From: Symbiodinium natans
Lineage: Eukaryota; Sar; Dinophyceae; Suessiales; Symbiodiniaceae
DNA length: 62,000 nt
Reading direction: 5' to 3'
Assembly: GCA_905221605.1 (NCBI GenBank)
Contig: CAJNDS010001946.1
Coordinates: forward strand, 1 to 62,000
Positions within the stretch are counted from its first letter, which is position 1, and each line of letters starts with the position of its first letter. Made by a program: the position numbers and the translations under genes. Positions 33,475 through 44,484 of this stretch are shown piece after piece. The notes under the pieces were generated by a model that had not been told where the DNA came from, searched no databases, and saw only the letters and a list, made by a program, of their open reading frames with translations.

Positions 33475-34625
33475 TTTACTTGGGTTCCCATTTGAGTTCA
33501 ATAGGAATCCCATTTAAATCAATAGGAAACCCGTTAAAATGAATGAGAGCCCTATTGAAATTGAGACGAGTCTTTGTGAAAACTTAGTAAGAATCCTAGT
33601 ACAATCAATAAGAACCTGGTTGAAATACGTAGAAGCTTATTAAATTAACAGGGCTCCTATTAAATTTTCTTGGAGTCCTAAATTCAGAGGAATCATAGGA
33701 AGGCCATTGAAATGAATAGGAACCCTTTTGAATTCATAGGAATGCTATTTAAATTAGTAGGAACCCTACAAAAGAATCTATGAATTCTTTTACGAGTAAC
33801 AGGAATCCGTTTAACATGAAGATGAATCCTATTAAAAGATTAAGAGGAGCCAATAAAATTCTATAAAAAAGTAATGTGGACGCTTTAAAACTTGAAACAA
33901 TAAGAGTCGTACTGTTAGAACTATGATGGACCCTATTAAAACTTTTAATAAATAGGATTGTTAATAAAATAAATAAGAGTTACAATAACATTACTTCGAG
34001 TCCAAGTGAAATGAATAGGGAACAGGATTTAAAAGCATAATCGGAGCACTGTGGAATCTAGTAGGAATCCTATGAACATTGTTAGGAATAATTAGGAATC
34101 CTGTCAACATGAATGAGAAAACCTGCTAAAATGAATACGAAGCCTATTCCAATTAATCAGAAGCCTTTTTACATGAATAGGAAGCTTGTCAAAGCAAACG
34201 GAATCCAATTAGAAATTGTACGACATCTTATGAAAATGAACAAGAAGCCTATTGACATTAATAGGAATATGTTTAAAGTTTGTTATGATGCTTATTAAAA
34301 TTCTTAGGCTAATTTATTAAAACTTTTATTAAAACTAACTAGGAATAAGAATGCTATTAAAATGACTAAGAATCGTATTCAAATTACTTGGCATTTGAGT
34401 AAAATGAATAGGAATCAATCTTAAACCCAATAAAGCCCTTTAATAGGCATCCTTTAAAATTCAATACGAACCTCATTAAACAAATACAGGAACCCTATTG
34501 AAAATCACTTTGAATGCTAGTAAAATGATTAGGAATCTTATTCATTAAATAAAGACCACCATTAAAGTGAACAGGAGTATTATAAAATTGAATAGGCAGC
34601 CTAAATCATAATAAGGAATCATATA
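33475..34625. repeat. Degenerate 21-bp tandem array
   Basis: About 1.15 kb built from a 21-base unit of the form NAATAGGAANCCNATTNAAAT. Consecutive units are clearest at 33508-33575. The period is a multiple of three, so open parts read as a 7-residue periodicity (for example MNTKPIPINQKPFYMNRK at 34132-34185). Units are heavily diverged, so the array is old. It shows no promoter or start, and I do not call it coding. Confidence 0.85.
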
Positions 34626-34649
34626 AGAACCCCTGAAAAAATCTTATAC

Positions 34650-35345
34650 AAACTCCAGTTTCCAAAATTCCAAAAATCCAAAAATCCACCCCAAAGGTTT
34701 GGATTTTTGGAAACTCGAACGGGAGCCTCAAAATCCAAAAATCGAGCAAATTCCTCGAGTTTCCAAAATTCCAAAAATCCAAAAAAATCACCCCAAGGTT
34801 TGGAATTTTGGAAACTCGAGGAATTTGCTCGATTTTTGGATTTTGAGGCTCCCGTTCGAGTTTCCAAAAATCCTAAACTTGGGTTGGAGTTTTTGGGTTT
34901 TTGGAATTTTGGAAACTCGAGCGGGAGCCTCCAAATCCAAAAATCGAGCAAATTCCTCGAGTTTCCAAAATTCCAAAAATCCAAAAAAATCACCCCAAGG
35001 TTTGGAATTTTGGAAACTCGAGGAATTTGCTCGATTTTTGGATTTTGACGCTCCCGCTCGAGTTTCCAAAAATCCGAAACTTGGGTTGGAATTTTTGGAT
35101 TTTTGGAAATTTGGAAAGTCGAGGAATTTGCTCGATTTTTGGATTTTGAGGCTCCCGCTCGAGTTTCCAAAAATCCGAAACTTGGGTTGGAATTTTTGGA
35201 TTTTTGGAATTTTGGAAACTCGAGGATTTTGCTCGATTTTTGGATTTTGAGGCTCCCGCTCAAGTTTCCAAAAATCCGAAACTTGGGTTGGGTTTTTTGG
35301 GTTTTTGGATTTTTGGAAACTCGCGGAACTTTGGAGTGTTGGTCT
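34650..35345. repeat. Palindromic tandem array of ~115-bp modules
   Basis: Modules containing GGAAACTCGAGGAATTTGCT, GATTTTTGGATTTTGAGGCT and the reverse complements of these alternate in both orientations. The first part (to about 34790) is largely one orientation and the later part the other, with further flips. The array is open in several frames on both strands, up to 300 codons on the minus strand, encoding Phe/Ile/Lys/Asn-rich repeats. Mirrored openness on both strands is explained by the lack of stop triplets in the unit, so I do not annotate these frames as genes. Confidence 0.9.
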
Positions 35346-35408
35346 TCCGCCCCCTTCCTGGACAGACTGGAAATGCAATTCCAGGGTCTGTCGTAGGGGG
35401 GGGGGTGA

Positions 35409-35437
35409 CCATATATATATATATATATATATATATA
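35409..35437. repeat. (TA)n microsatellite
   Basis: Uninterrupted TA repeats directly after a G-run, at the right edge of the palindromic array. CACATAC-type repeats follow to about 35525. Confidence 0.95.
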
Positions 35438-35728
35438 ATGGATATGTATATACTGTTGCATGCGCCTACACATGTGCATGCACATACGCATACTCATACA
35501 CATGAACAGATGCATACACATAAACAGCTACATTGCTGCAGAACATCGGCCAAACACCCTCTCAACCCCGCGGAGCCTCCTGGGGCCGCCATCGGTGCAC
35601 ACGGCCAGCTTTTCATGATTCTCTTGGGGCTCCAGATATATAGCCTTGTCCCTAATACACATCTACAGACAGGCTTTATTTCTCGTTTGCTGTTCATTGC
35701 ATTTGCTTATGAAACCAAAGACATTCAT

Positions 35729-35962
35729 GGATGGATGGATGGCACGCAGGGTACGGCTGCCAAAGGGTGCCTTCCCCTCCACCGTCTCAGGGAGCCTCCG
35801 CCAGCGTCATCGGCAACCCTCCTTGTGTGGGGTGGCCAGTCAGGGACCTCGAACCTTTGCTGGAGGGTTGCCGATGACGCTTGCAGAGGCTCCCTGAGAC
35901 GGTGGAGGGGAAGGCACCCTTTGGCAGCCGTACCCTGCGTGCCATCCATCAATCCATCCATC
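35729..35962. repeat. Near-perfect long inverted repeat (hairpin)
   Basis: Arms of about 95-100 bases (35729-35822 and 35862-35962) are reverse complements with only a few differences, separated by a 39-base loop. The outer ends are GGATGGATGGATGGCACG and its complement. No open frame is conserved beyond the mirror effect. It could be a foldback or miniature inverted-repeat element, or, if transcribed, the stem of a long hairpin RNA. Confidence 0.9.
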
Positions 35963-36345
35963 CAAAAAGACATTCATTGTATCTTTGTCAGAGGTCAGAT
36001 AAATCTTGCTTTAGCGCCGTGAATATAAGACATCGAACAACAACACATCAACAATTTTCTGTTGCACCTTGATGGAACCCAGGCGCTGCAGATATCATAT
36101 ACTGTCTAGAGAGCCTCTTGTCTCTTCTGAGAGCCGAGAGAAGGGCAAATGGGTATGGCTTCTGAAGGTTCTTCTTGCCCGATGCAGGCTCCTCACAGAG
36201 TTATTAGCCATCATCAAAAAAAGCAAAAAGAACACCCATCGAGCAAACCCTTCATACGCCGCACTTTTTCGCTGCTCATTGAAAATTGCTGGGAAGCTAC
36301 CCCGAGAGGCTGCGAAGCTCAGGGACTGCATCGTAATTCCCCTCC

Positions 36346-36436
36346 TCCTTCTCCTCCTCCTGCTCCTCCTCCTGATCCTCCTCCTGCTCCTCCTCCTGCT
36401 CCTCCTCCTCCTCCTCTCCCCCCCCCCCCCCCCCTC
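36346..36436. repeat. (CTC)n-rich trinucleotide repeat and C-run
   Basis: CTC/CTT/CTG triplets ending in a C-run. Produces artificial Leu-, Pro-, Arg- and Glu-rich frames, which are not annotated. Confidence 0.95.
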
Positions 36437-36439
36437 CAC

Positions 36440-37720
36440 GTCTGTGGGGTCGGCGGCCTGAGCTGGAGGCACTTGAATGAGAATAGTTGCTGCGCGCCAA
36501 TTTCCAGCGTAGACACTTCGGCACTTCATGGCGATACGCGTCGCTGATCTGAATAGTATACACGTCGTTTGAAAGGCGACGGCTTTCGCAGTCGCCTCCG
36601 GCATGTGAGCTGCAAGATAAAAGGGGCCGGATTTTTGCCCTGGGCCCCAGCATCCGTTAACCAGAGTGCCGATGTCAAATTGTGCGTGGAAACGACAACT
36701 CACAGTGAAACATTGCCCGAGATACCGTGGCACACATGCCAGAAGCCGGATAAATAGTTATTGATGTGCTGGGCGTGCGACCAGAATCTCGGACGTCTCC
36801 GTGTATGTCCGATGGTCACCCATGGAGCTTACGAGGATCCTTGGTCTTGAGACCGACCGAAAGAAGTCTCGCAGACTTTGAGGGGGGAATGCGTCAGGAG
36901 CTGAGTCGGAGCCGCCCGTGAACCCCACATACGGATTACTGGGCGACATCTCGAAGCCCCATGCTGGGCCTTCCGGCTTCAATCCAGGTTTGGAGCAACA
37001 GCCCAAAAATGCAGCAACTGCTTCATATTAATGCTGGCTCTGGCCGACAGGTTTTATACTACCTTGCTTCGAGCAAGCACTTGCAAGCATCTTCACGATA
37101 GGGAGGCCCAGAGCAAACCGAAGCAAGAGTTCCAAAGTTTCTTTCTACACGCTACGTCCCAGTGTGCAGCTCGAGCCTCTAGAGCTCGTTCCTCCAAACC
37201 CACAACCATCCACAACCTGTACTTTGACAGATTTAGCAGAGCAAATTGTGGGCCCGTGCAAGCACCAACTGTTTGGCACAGATTTGGCAGGGGTTCGGCT
37301 GCACCCGGCATAAACAGGGGTTCAAGGCCTTCGGTCATGCTCTCACGACGCGGGCTCATCTGGCAAAAAGGTCCATATGGATGCAGTGGGTCTTGGGGTT
37401 TTTGCATCCGAGGACAAGATTGGCCTTGGCAAGGCTCTCTTATGATCTGTTTGCTGTGGAGCTGTCTTTGCGGGACTGTACCTTCCGGACTCTTGAACGA
37501 TGTATGTGCTACCTGCCTCAAGCTGCCGTACTGTGCTGACGGGACAACCTGAGGTGCTATATGAAGAACCACGGCATACATTATTTCGGGAAGCCATGGC
37601 CCTGAAAATGTGACTCCCTCCCTTTGTCTCTTGGGCTGTCTGTGAAGTAGATATAGCAGAACAAATCCAGCTGTTTGCATCGAATGGACCACACAAATAC
37701 GCTGCATACATTCTCCAATA
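36440..37720. other. No assignable gene
   Basis: Two long frames overlap on opposite strands (37031-37552 plus, 173 codons; 37093-37707 minus, 204 codons), and neither shows family motifs. A minus-strand frame at 36758-37006 (SPSNPYVGFTGGSDSAPD) reads somewhat like protein but has no splice support. Confidence 0.3.
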
Positions 37721-37721
37721 G

Positions 37722-38609
37722 ATGGAACGGTCCCCAGTACACGTGGGGCAGCCAGATCCTACAGCCGGCCAAGTGCGGGTTGGCAGCTATGGACCTTTTG
37801 AGCCGATGAACGTCATGTCAGCATACGTACTGTCAAGAGCTCTTCAGGAGGAAGCTCCTGTGAACAGCAGCAAAACAACATATAAATACGTAAATCAAAC
37901 CGTATTTCGAGATGGCTTCCAACTGCTTTCCAGCATCTTCCCCAGCTCCTTAAAGAGTCCTGCACCACCGTCTTCGACGAGTGGCACTTCAGTGGGGCAA
38001 AATGCATCACTTTGGATCTTAAAGCGAAGGATTCAACAACGAGTGCCGACCTGGCGGTCAGCGCTCACTTTTGGAGAAGGCGTGGCTCGAGATCCACAGC
38101 CGCATCAAGCCACCCGAGCCTGCATGCAGATGCGTGGTATGTTTCCAAACCCTTCCAGACAAACCAGGAAGCCGACACGCAAGCATGAGCCGGTACAGAT
38201 GACGTCAACTCAAGGATCTCATTCAGACAGCTGCTGGAATGATCGGGAGGTGAGCTGGAGGGCCGCACCCGCAACGAGCACGATTCTTGAGGCCACTGTT
38301 CATTTTTTGATGCCACAATCCGGGGTGGCACTTGCATTTTTTTTGGCCGAGGTCTTGGCCACATCCAAGCGTCGAAACCATCGACCGTCCGGTGGTGTTT
38401 CTTTCTTGCTTAGGTATGGCTGTAACAAGCATCTCAGTCACACCCAATCCAAACGCGACCGGACTGCTGGTTTCTTTCTTGGCGATTGCTTTTTTGTGCT
38501 GTGGCTGGCATTGGATTACTCGGCCACGATCTACAAAAGGATCAAAACAGCACCGGCAGGTCTTGGGAGCGTTTTCGCGCCGAAACCGCACCTCGTCAAT
38601 TATTCGTGA
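37722..38609 (+). CDS. Long open frame of 295 codons, unknown
   Basis: The longest plus-strand frame in the window outside repeats. By a rough estimate a frame this long is not expected by chance in 62 kb of this composition. It has a hydrophobic stretch (VALAFFLAEVLA) and Ser/Thr/Arg-rich parts but no domain I recognise. Against it: the recognised genes are all on the other strand, and convincing minus-strand exon signals lie inside it (37831-37857). A start at 37722 is the first ATG. I leave both readings open. Confidence 0.3.
   Translation: MERSPVHVGQPDPTAGQVRVGSYGPFEPMNVMSAYVLSRALQEEAPVNSSKTTYKYVNQTVFRDGFQLLSSIFPSSLKSPAPPSSTSGTSVGQNASLWILKRRIQQRVPTWRSALTFGEGVARDPQPHQATRACMQMRGMFPNPSRQTRKPTRKHEPVQMTSTQGSHSDSCWNDREVSWRAAPATSTILEATVHFLMPQSGVALAFFLAEVLATSKRRNHRPSGGVSFLLRYGCNKHLSHTQSKRDRTAGFFLGDCFFVLWLALDYSATIYKRIKTAPAGLGSVFAPKPHLVNYS
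37831..37857 (-). CDS. Candidate 27-bp micro-exon
   Basis: A textbook acceptor (TTGCTGCTGTTCACAG) and donor (GTACGT) bracket exactly nine codons, ELPPEELLT. Another minus-strand stretch about 80-160 bp upstream (GLFKELGKMLESSWKPSRN) could be the preceding exon. Micro-exons of this size are seen in petH in this window. The protein is unknown, and the plus-strand frame competes. Confidence 0.35.
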
Positions 38610-40010
38610 AGCTCTGGTTGGCTTACAGGCGTAGTCGCATCTTGTCGTCTGCACCCTGCCTACTGAAAAGGCACAACACCTTGCCTCAGCGGCAGCCAGC
38701 CGCAGATCTTCCTTGCCGATTCTGTGGTGAAGGTGCTGCTGGATGCGGGGCATTTGGGATTCGGGGAAGGGGTCTGAAGCTTGCGGCTTGCTCCGACGAT
38801 CTGGCAGCCCAGCAGCCTCGGAAGTCTTGCGATGCAAGGGCTGACGCCGGGCGCGGCCTTCACAGGCTGGGCGGCGAGAGCGTAATGTCAATAGAGCCTA
38901 GGCTAGAATCTGGGCCTGGAACTTGCAGCAGCTCAGTTCTCCCGAGTCCGGGATGTGCGACGGAATAGAAACATGATCAGTTCCTGATTGCAGTCTCTCC
39001 TATCCCCTTGCTGCACATCCTGAGGCTTCGGAAACTCCCGAAAAAAGCCCAGAAGCTGAAAATCCAAAGGGCCAAGACCCGGACACCTGAAGCCTCTAGC
39101 CTTAAAAACCGTTTCTCATCCCGCATTCCCTCATTCCCTCTCTGAGGGCCTTGTCCAGTTGGTGCAGGCACCGCTTCGAGCTCCGAGCTTTGACCTGACC
39201 ATCTGAAGTTCAAGGGAGCAACAAAATCAAAAACCCTACAGGGTCTTGGTTCACAGTACCGCCAATTAGAGGGCTCCGAAGACAATGGAGTACGGCATTC
39301 TCGCAAGCTCCAAACACTACAAGTTACAGCATTCTGACGATTCGCAAGCTGCGAACACAGAAAATTACGGCGTTTGTGTTGTGTCAGGTATGTTGTATCC
39401 TCCATGCTGGGCTCAAGTTTTGGGATTGGACACGTTGGCACGATTTTGGATGCTTTGTTCACGGCACACCTTGTGTTGTTGATTCCGTGTTTGCATCTGC
39501 CTCTATTCGGCGTTGAAGCCAAAGGTTTCAATCATTTGGGGTTCAGTGGGTTGCGCTCGGGTGTGAGATGAACATTCCTGAAGATTCCAGGGCCTCAACT
39601 AACCTTCAAGCCGTCCCAAACATCCCAAACCTGAACCCCAACGACCCCCCGGCGAGCGCGTGTTCTTTGTGGCCTTTGTCCTCGGAGTCCTGGGGCTCTG
39701 GTGCCGCAATGCCCTCTGCGCACGGCTCCGAGCCTTTCCGAGCTTCACTGAGGGGACGTGGGGGGTTCCATCACTGCTTAAGACACAGTAAGAGGTACGC
39801 CCACTTCCATGCTTCTCAAAAAATGCCTCATCGTCGGTCAAAAACCCATGCATGCCAATGTGAAGATGTTGGGCTGCGCCCTTCTTGCTTCACGTCCTGA
39901 TCTACGATCTTGTGAAGAATATGCACGGCACTCTGCTTGTTTACAGTCCACCAAACTTTGAACTCAGGAATGTCAGAGACAAGAAATCCCCGCGGGCCAC
40001 CCACAACAGG
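38610..40010. other. No gene recognised
   Basis: Includes a 222-codon minus-strand frame (38223-38891) and a 160-codon plus-strand frame that overlap each other. Both are of lengths expected by chance and lack motifs. Confidence 0.3.
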
Positions 40011-42260
40011 GGATCGCCAGGACAATGGACCGGACCCCATGAGAAGCAGCATCGTGCATGCCAGGGTTGCATGATCGTGGTGCTCGAAATCTGTTGTTTC
40101 CGTGCAACGTATCCGATGCAAAGTGGAAACACTCCTCCACACACTTCGCCTGCGGCCACAACCTCCTCTGTGGCAGCTGCTGGCACCTCCGGTGCAGATG
40201 GGCCGCCTGCAGGCGCGGTCGAGGATGCAACTATTTCAGGTTGGCCGCAACCGTGACATGCATACCCTGACCGGACCTCCCGAGCCCCAAAGAACATCCC
40301 AAAACAGCCCAAAACCGTGGAGGTCCGAACCATTGAAAGAGCCCGGGCTTTTTTGAGGGCCTGATGAAGCTCGGGGAAAGCTGCAGGCTGTCAAATATCA
40401 GAAGCTCTCTACATCGAAAAGTATGCATGAACACCAACCCTCCAAATTCCCGTGATCTGCTGCTGCCTTGCAGGCTCTATTGGTTTTCCTTCTTCACACA
40501 GAAAATCACCAACTTGAAGCAAAAGCCATCGAAAGTCTATGCTGAAGGTCTGCTCAGCTAGCATTAGCCAGCAAGATAGCAGCTGTGCAACAAGGAGGCA
40601 CGTTTCGAGGGACCACAGGTGACGGGCAAAGGGGACAGGATTTCCATGTTTTCAACAGCTCGCAGATTCGAACCCCTACCGAGTAGGGGATCGTCAGGAC
40701 AATGGACTGGACCCCATGAGAAGCAGCATCGTGCATGCCAGGGTTGCATGATCGTGGTGCTCGAAATCTGTTGTTTCCGTGCAACGTATCCGATGCAAAG
40801 TGGAAACACTCCTCCACACACTTCGCCTGCGGCCACAACCTCCTCTGTGGCAGCTGCTGGCACCTCCGGTGCAGATGGGCCGCCTGCAGGCGCGGTCGAG
40901 GATGCAACTATTTCAGGTTGGCCGCAACCGTGACATGCATACCCTGACCGGACCTCCCGAGCCCCAAAGAACATCCCAAAACAGCCCAAAACCGTGGAGG
41001 TCCGAACCATTGAAAGAGCCCGGGCTTTTTTCGGAGGGCCTGATGAAGCTCGGGGAAAGCTGCAGGCTGTCAAATATCAGAAGCTCTCTACATCGAAAAG
41101 TATGCATGAACACCAACCCTCCAAATTCCCGTGATCTGCTGCTGCCTTGCAGGCTCTATTGGTTTTCCTTCTTCACACAGAAAATCACCAACTTGAAGCA
41201 AAAGCCATCGAAAGTCTATGCTGAAGGTCTGCTCAGCTAGCATTAGCCAGCAAGATAGCAGCTGTGCAACAAGGAGGCACGTTTCGAGGGACCACAGGTG
41301 ACGGGCAAAGGGGACAGGATTTCCATGTTTTCAACAGCTCGCAGATTCGAACCCCTACCGAGTAGGGGATCGTCAGGACAATGGACTGGACCCCATGAGA
41401 AGCAGCATCGTGCATGCCAGGGTTGCATGATCGTGGTGCTCGAAATCTGTTGTTTCCGTGCAACGTATCCGATGCAAAGTGGAAACACTCCTCCACACAC
41501 TTCGCCTGCGGCCACAACCTCCTCTGTGGCAGCTGCTGGCACCTCCGGTGCAGATGGGCCGCCTGCAGGCGCGGTCGAGGATGCAACTATTTCAGGTTGG
41601 CCGCAACCGTGACATGCATACCCTGACCGGACCTCCCGAGCCCCAAAGAACATCCCAAAACAGCCCAAAACCGTGGAGGTCCGAACCATTGAAAGAGCCC
41701 GGGCTTTTTTCGGAGGGCCTGATGAAGCTCGGGGAAAGCTGCAGGCTGTCAAATATCAGAAGCTCTCTACATCGAAAAGTATGCATGAACACCAACCCTC
41801 CAAATTCCCGTGATCTGCTGCTGCCTTGCAGGCTCTATTGGTTTTCCTTCTTCACACAGAAAATCACCAACTTGAAGCAAAAGCCATCGAAAGTCTATGC
41901 TGAAGGTCTGCTCAGCTAGCATTAGCCAGCAAGATAGCAGCTGTGCAACAAGGAGGCACGTTTCGAGGGACCACAGGTGACGGGCAAAGGGGACAGGATT
42001 TCCATGTTTTCAACAGCTCGCAGATTCGAACCCCTACCGAGTAGAGGATCGTCAGGACAATGGACCGGACCCCATGAGAAGCAGCATCGTGCATGCCAGG
42101 GTTGCATGATCGTGGTGCTCGAAATCTGTTGTTTCCGTGCAACGTATCCGATGCAAAGTGGAAACACTCCTCCACACACTTCGCCTGCGGCCACAACCTC
42201 CTCTGTGGCAGCTGCTGGCACCTCCGGTGCAGATGGGCCTTCAGGCACAGTCGAGGATTC
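40011..42260. repeat. 677-679-bp tandem repeat, 3.3 copies
   Basis: Units start at 40011, 40688, 41367 and 42046. The second and third are almost identical. The first differs by small indels (for example near 40360), and the last is cut after about 200 bp, where similarity is lost near 42240. Each unit carries a 70-codon plus-strand frame with a RING-like cysteine/histidine pattern (HFACGHNLLCGSCWHLRC) and, on the minus strand, a 169-codon frame. The short block CCCCTACCGAGTAGGGG at the start of units 2 and 3 can form a 7-bp stem; unit 4 has one changed base in it. Confidence 0.95.
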
Positions 42261-42729
42261 GAGGGTTTCAGTTGGCCGCAACCCAAAATCGTGGAGCACA
42301 GACGCCGAAATCACAGGCCTCTAGATTTGGCTTGGCAGTGGGCGGGGTGAAGCCCCCATCACCACAACCCAAACAGGAGCAAGAACCAAACACCTCCTAA
42401 ACCAGCCATTCAGGCCCTCGAAGTTTCGACGTAGCACAACACACGAAAGCTCTGAGAAAACCAACCCCAATCCGGCAAACGTGCCTTGGTCTACAGTGCC
42501 AACACGAAGGTGTCATTCCCAGGCCTCTTGCGCTGGCCGGCGACGTGTCGAGTGCAGCCGGCTCATCCTCAGGCTCTGGCTTGGCGCCTGAGACAACAAG
42601 TCCAACGAGAGCGAAACATGCCAAAAAAAGCAAATTCCCCAAGTCCAGACACTCTTCACTGAGCTTCAGTTCTGGAAAGGACTGTTGGTGATAGCCTTTA
42701 CAGGCATCCTCCCGATGTACTATGTACCT

Positions 42730-42930
42730 AGAGCCAGCAAGGGGCCAACTGATGATGCTCGCCTTGTCGGGCCCTCACGCCCAGCAAGGGGCCATCTGAT
42801 GCTGATGATGCTCGCCTTGTCCAGCCGGCTAGCAAGGGGCCAACTGATGCTCTCCTTGCCCGGCCCACAGCCAGCAACGGTCCAGGAGCAACGGTCCAGC
42901 AGCAACGGTCCAACAGCAGTGGTCCAACCT
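42730..42930. repeat. Minisatellite: GCCAGCAAGGGGCCAACTGATG units then AGCAACGGTCCA units
   Basis: About three ~55-bp units containing AGCAAGGGGCCAACTGATGC and CTCGCCTTGTC, followed by about four 12-bp units of AGCAACGGTCCA. Probably non-coding. Confidence 0.85.
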
Positions 42931-43320
42931 TACGTAAACGCGCGCCGCATTGTACCGAAGAGTGGTGAAGCTACAGAAAAGCGTGGCCAGCGTGTTTCAG
43001 TTAGGTTCAGTGAGTAGCGGAAGATATATGTGCTTTCAAATCTCGTTGAACTTATTTTTGCTTGCCTTTTTCTAGAGTACGAAGTGGCAGACGGGCTTCC
43101 TAAGAGCTGCGGCCACGTCGTATGTTTAGCGAGCAGAGGATGGATTTACAAGGTTTCTGGCCTCGAGCACATGCGAAACATCGCGAATAACAATGACATG
43201 CGTGAAAACGTGGCACGGGAACGCGGCGAAGCCAATGGTGTTTTCGGCATGTGAACCACAAACAACACTGTCAATACCGATGCAATCGGCACATGCGATT
43301 TGCGCGCTTTGCGTGGGAGC

Positions 43321-43377
43321 CAACGACGACGACGCCGACGACGACGACGTGGACGTGGACGCGGACGTGGTGGTGAG
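43321..43377. repeat. (GAC)n / (GTG)n trinucleotide repeat
   Basis: GACGAC/GTGGAC triplets giving Asp/Val-rich or Arg-rich frames. Not treated as coding. Confidence 0.9.
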
Positions 43378-43379
43378 GA

Positions 43380-44147
43380 CACTGGAACGGACCGGCACCC
43401 CACATCCAGAAAGCCTTAGCTTTGGCTTCTGCTAATCCAGACTCAAACCTAAGGTCTGCGCGGGCTTCGCGGAGCTTCTGCACCGCCTCCTCAAGGCCAT
43501 CAGGTTTTTTGGGTTTCTGGGCAGGTGGAGGTTGCAGAAAGCCGAAACTTTAGGTGCAGGCATCCAGGATGGCCCACCTGCTCTGTATTGAGAATCTTCT
43601 CCGACTCCAAAGCTAACCAATGTGGGTGGCATCCTGCCCTGTTTTGGATCACTTCGCCGCAGGGTTTTGTCCGAATGCTCCTCAAGCCTCCTAAAATACC
43701 CCGCGGGATCGGACACTCAGGTGGAAATTGCACTCTCCATTCTCTACGGGAGGGCATTCCAGAGGCTGTTTCTGCAGGGGCTCGGTGGAATTGTATGCGT
43801 ATCCCCTGGCATAAAGCAGCACCAAAAAATGCTCGCCGGATTCTCTGCAGATTCTCTGGGATTGAAAACGCCAGGGTTGGGAGAATTTCTGACTTAAAAG
43901 GTTCTATTCTATATCACACGACTCGCACTAGTAGAGCGGTTGCCGGCTCACACCAAAAGACCTCCAAAGGTCAATCGGAGTCCTCTGCCAGAAAGGTCTC
44001 TTGCTCCAAGACCTGTGCAAAAGACCGTGAGGAACTATGTCAAAGGAAACTGAGAATGATGGCGATGCATGCGACACTATGACTAGTCATGCTGAATTTC
44101 TCAAACAACATGGTGGCTGAGCCTTCTGTGTCCCTTTTGATAGCTTG
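43380..44147. other. No gene recognised
   Basis: Short overlapping frames on both strands with no motifs and no repeats seen. Confidence 0.3.
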
Positions 44148-44382
44148 TCAAATCATGTGCCGAGAAGGGTTTTGCCTGTAAAACAACTCGGATGGCAAGT
44201 TCATCGGCGTCGGCAATGACATACGATACTCGGAGGAAATGCGCTGCAGTGCGGTAGTGTCCCACCAGAAAAAGTCAATGCCCTCCTGCAAGCCCAAACC
44301 CTGTGCTCCTCTAAACTTGTATGTCGCCTCGATGAGCGCACGGTAATCGAAGGCCTCCTTCCTCATCAAGTGTAGCGCACGC
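44148..44382 (-). CDS. Exon of unrecognised protein with strong coding character
   Basis: After an AAG|GCGTGCG acceptor the frame reads LMRKEAFDYRALIEATYK, then GLQEGIDFFWWDTTAL, then RMSLPTPMNLPSELFYRQ, and ends in TGA. Balanced composition with aromatic clusters (FFWW) is unlike the random frames around it. I do not know the family. The frame may leave the exon before the stop. A further frame upstream (44485-44997: SDCASTVILKLGRILLSRG) may belong to the same gene. Confidence 0.5.
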
Positions 44383-44484
44383 CTTGCGGACACCAGAACA
44401 ACACGAATGGGCAGACTCGTAGAAACCCCGATTCCAATTTGTCCTGTTTAGTTTTGCTTCGCCAGCCCTTCATTCACGGGAGAT

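Noticed and set aside
34619-35521. 300-codon minus-strand frame and similar plus-strand frames
   Set aside because: They arise from the palindromic module array, which lacks stop triplets in several frames on both strands. No start context or non-repeat domain.
36095-36733. Arg- or Glu-rich frames over the CTC repeat
   Set aside because: Pure product of the trinucleotide repeat; flanks show no exon signals.
40664-40692. Possible tRNA 3' half (GGTTCGAATC on the minus strand) at unit starts of the tandem repeat
   Set aside because: The B-box-like sequence and adjacent stem are there, but no acceptor stem or D-arm can be matched upstream. At most a tRNA-derived fragment.
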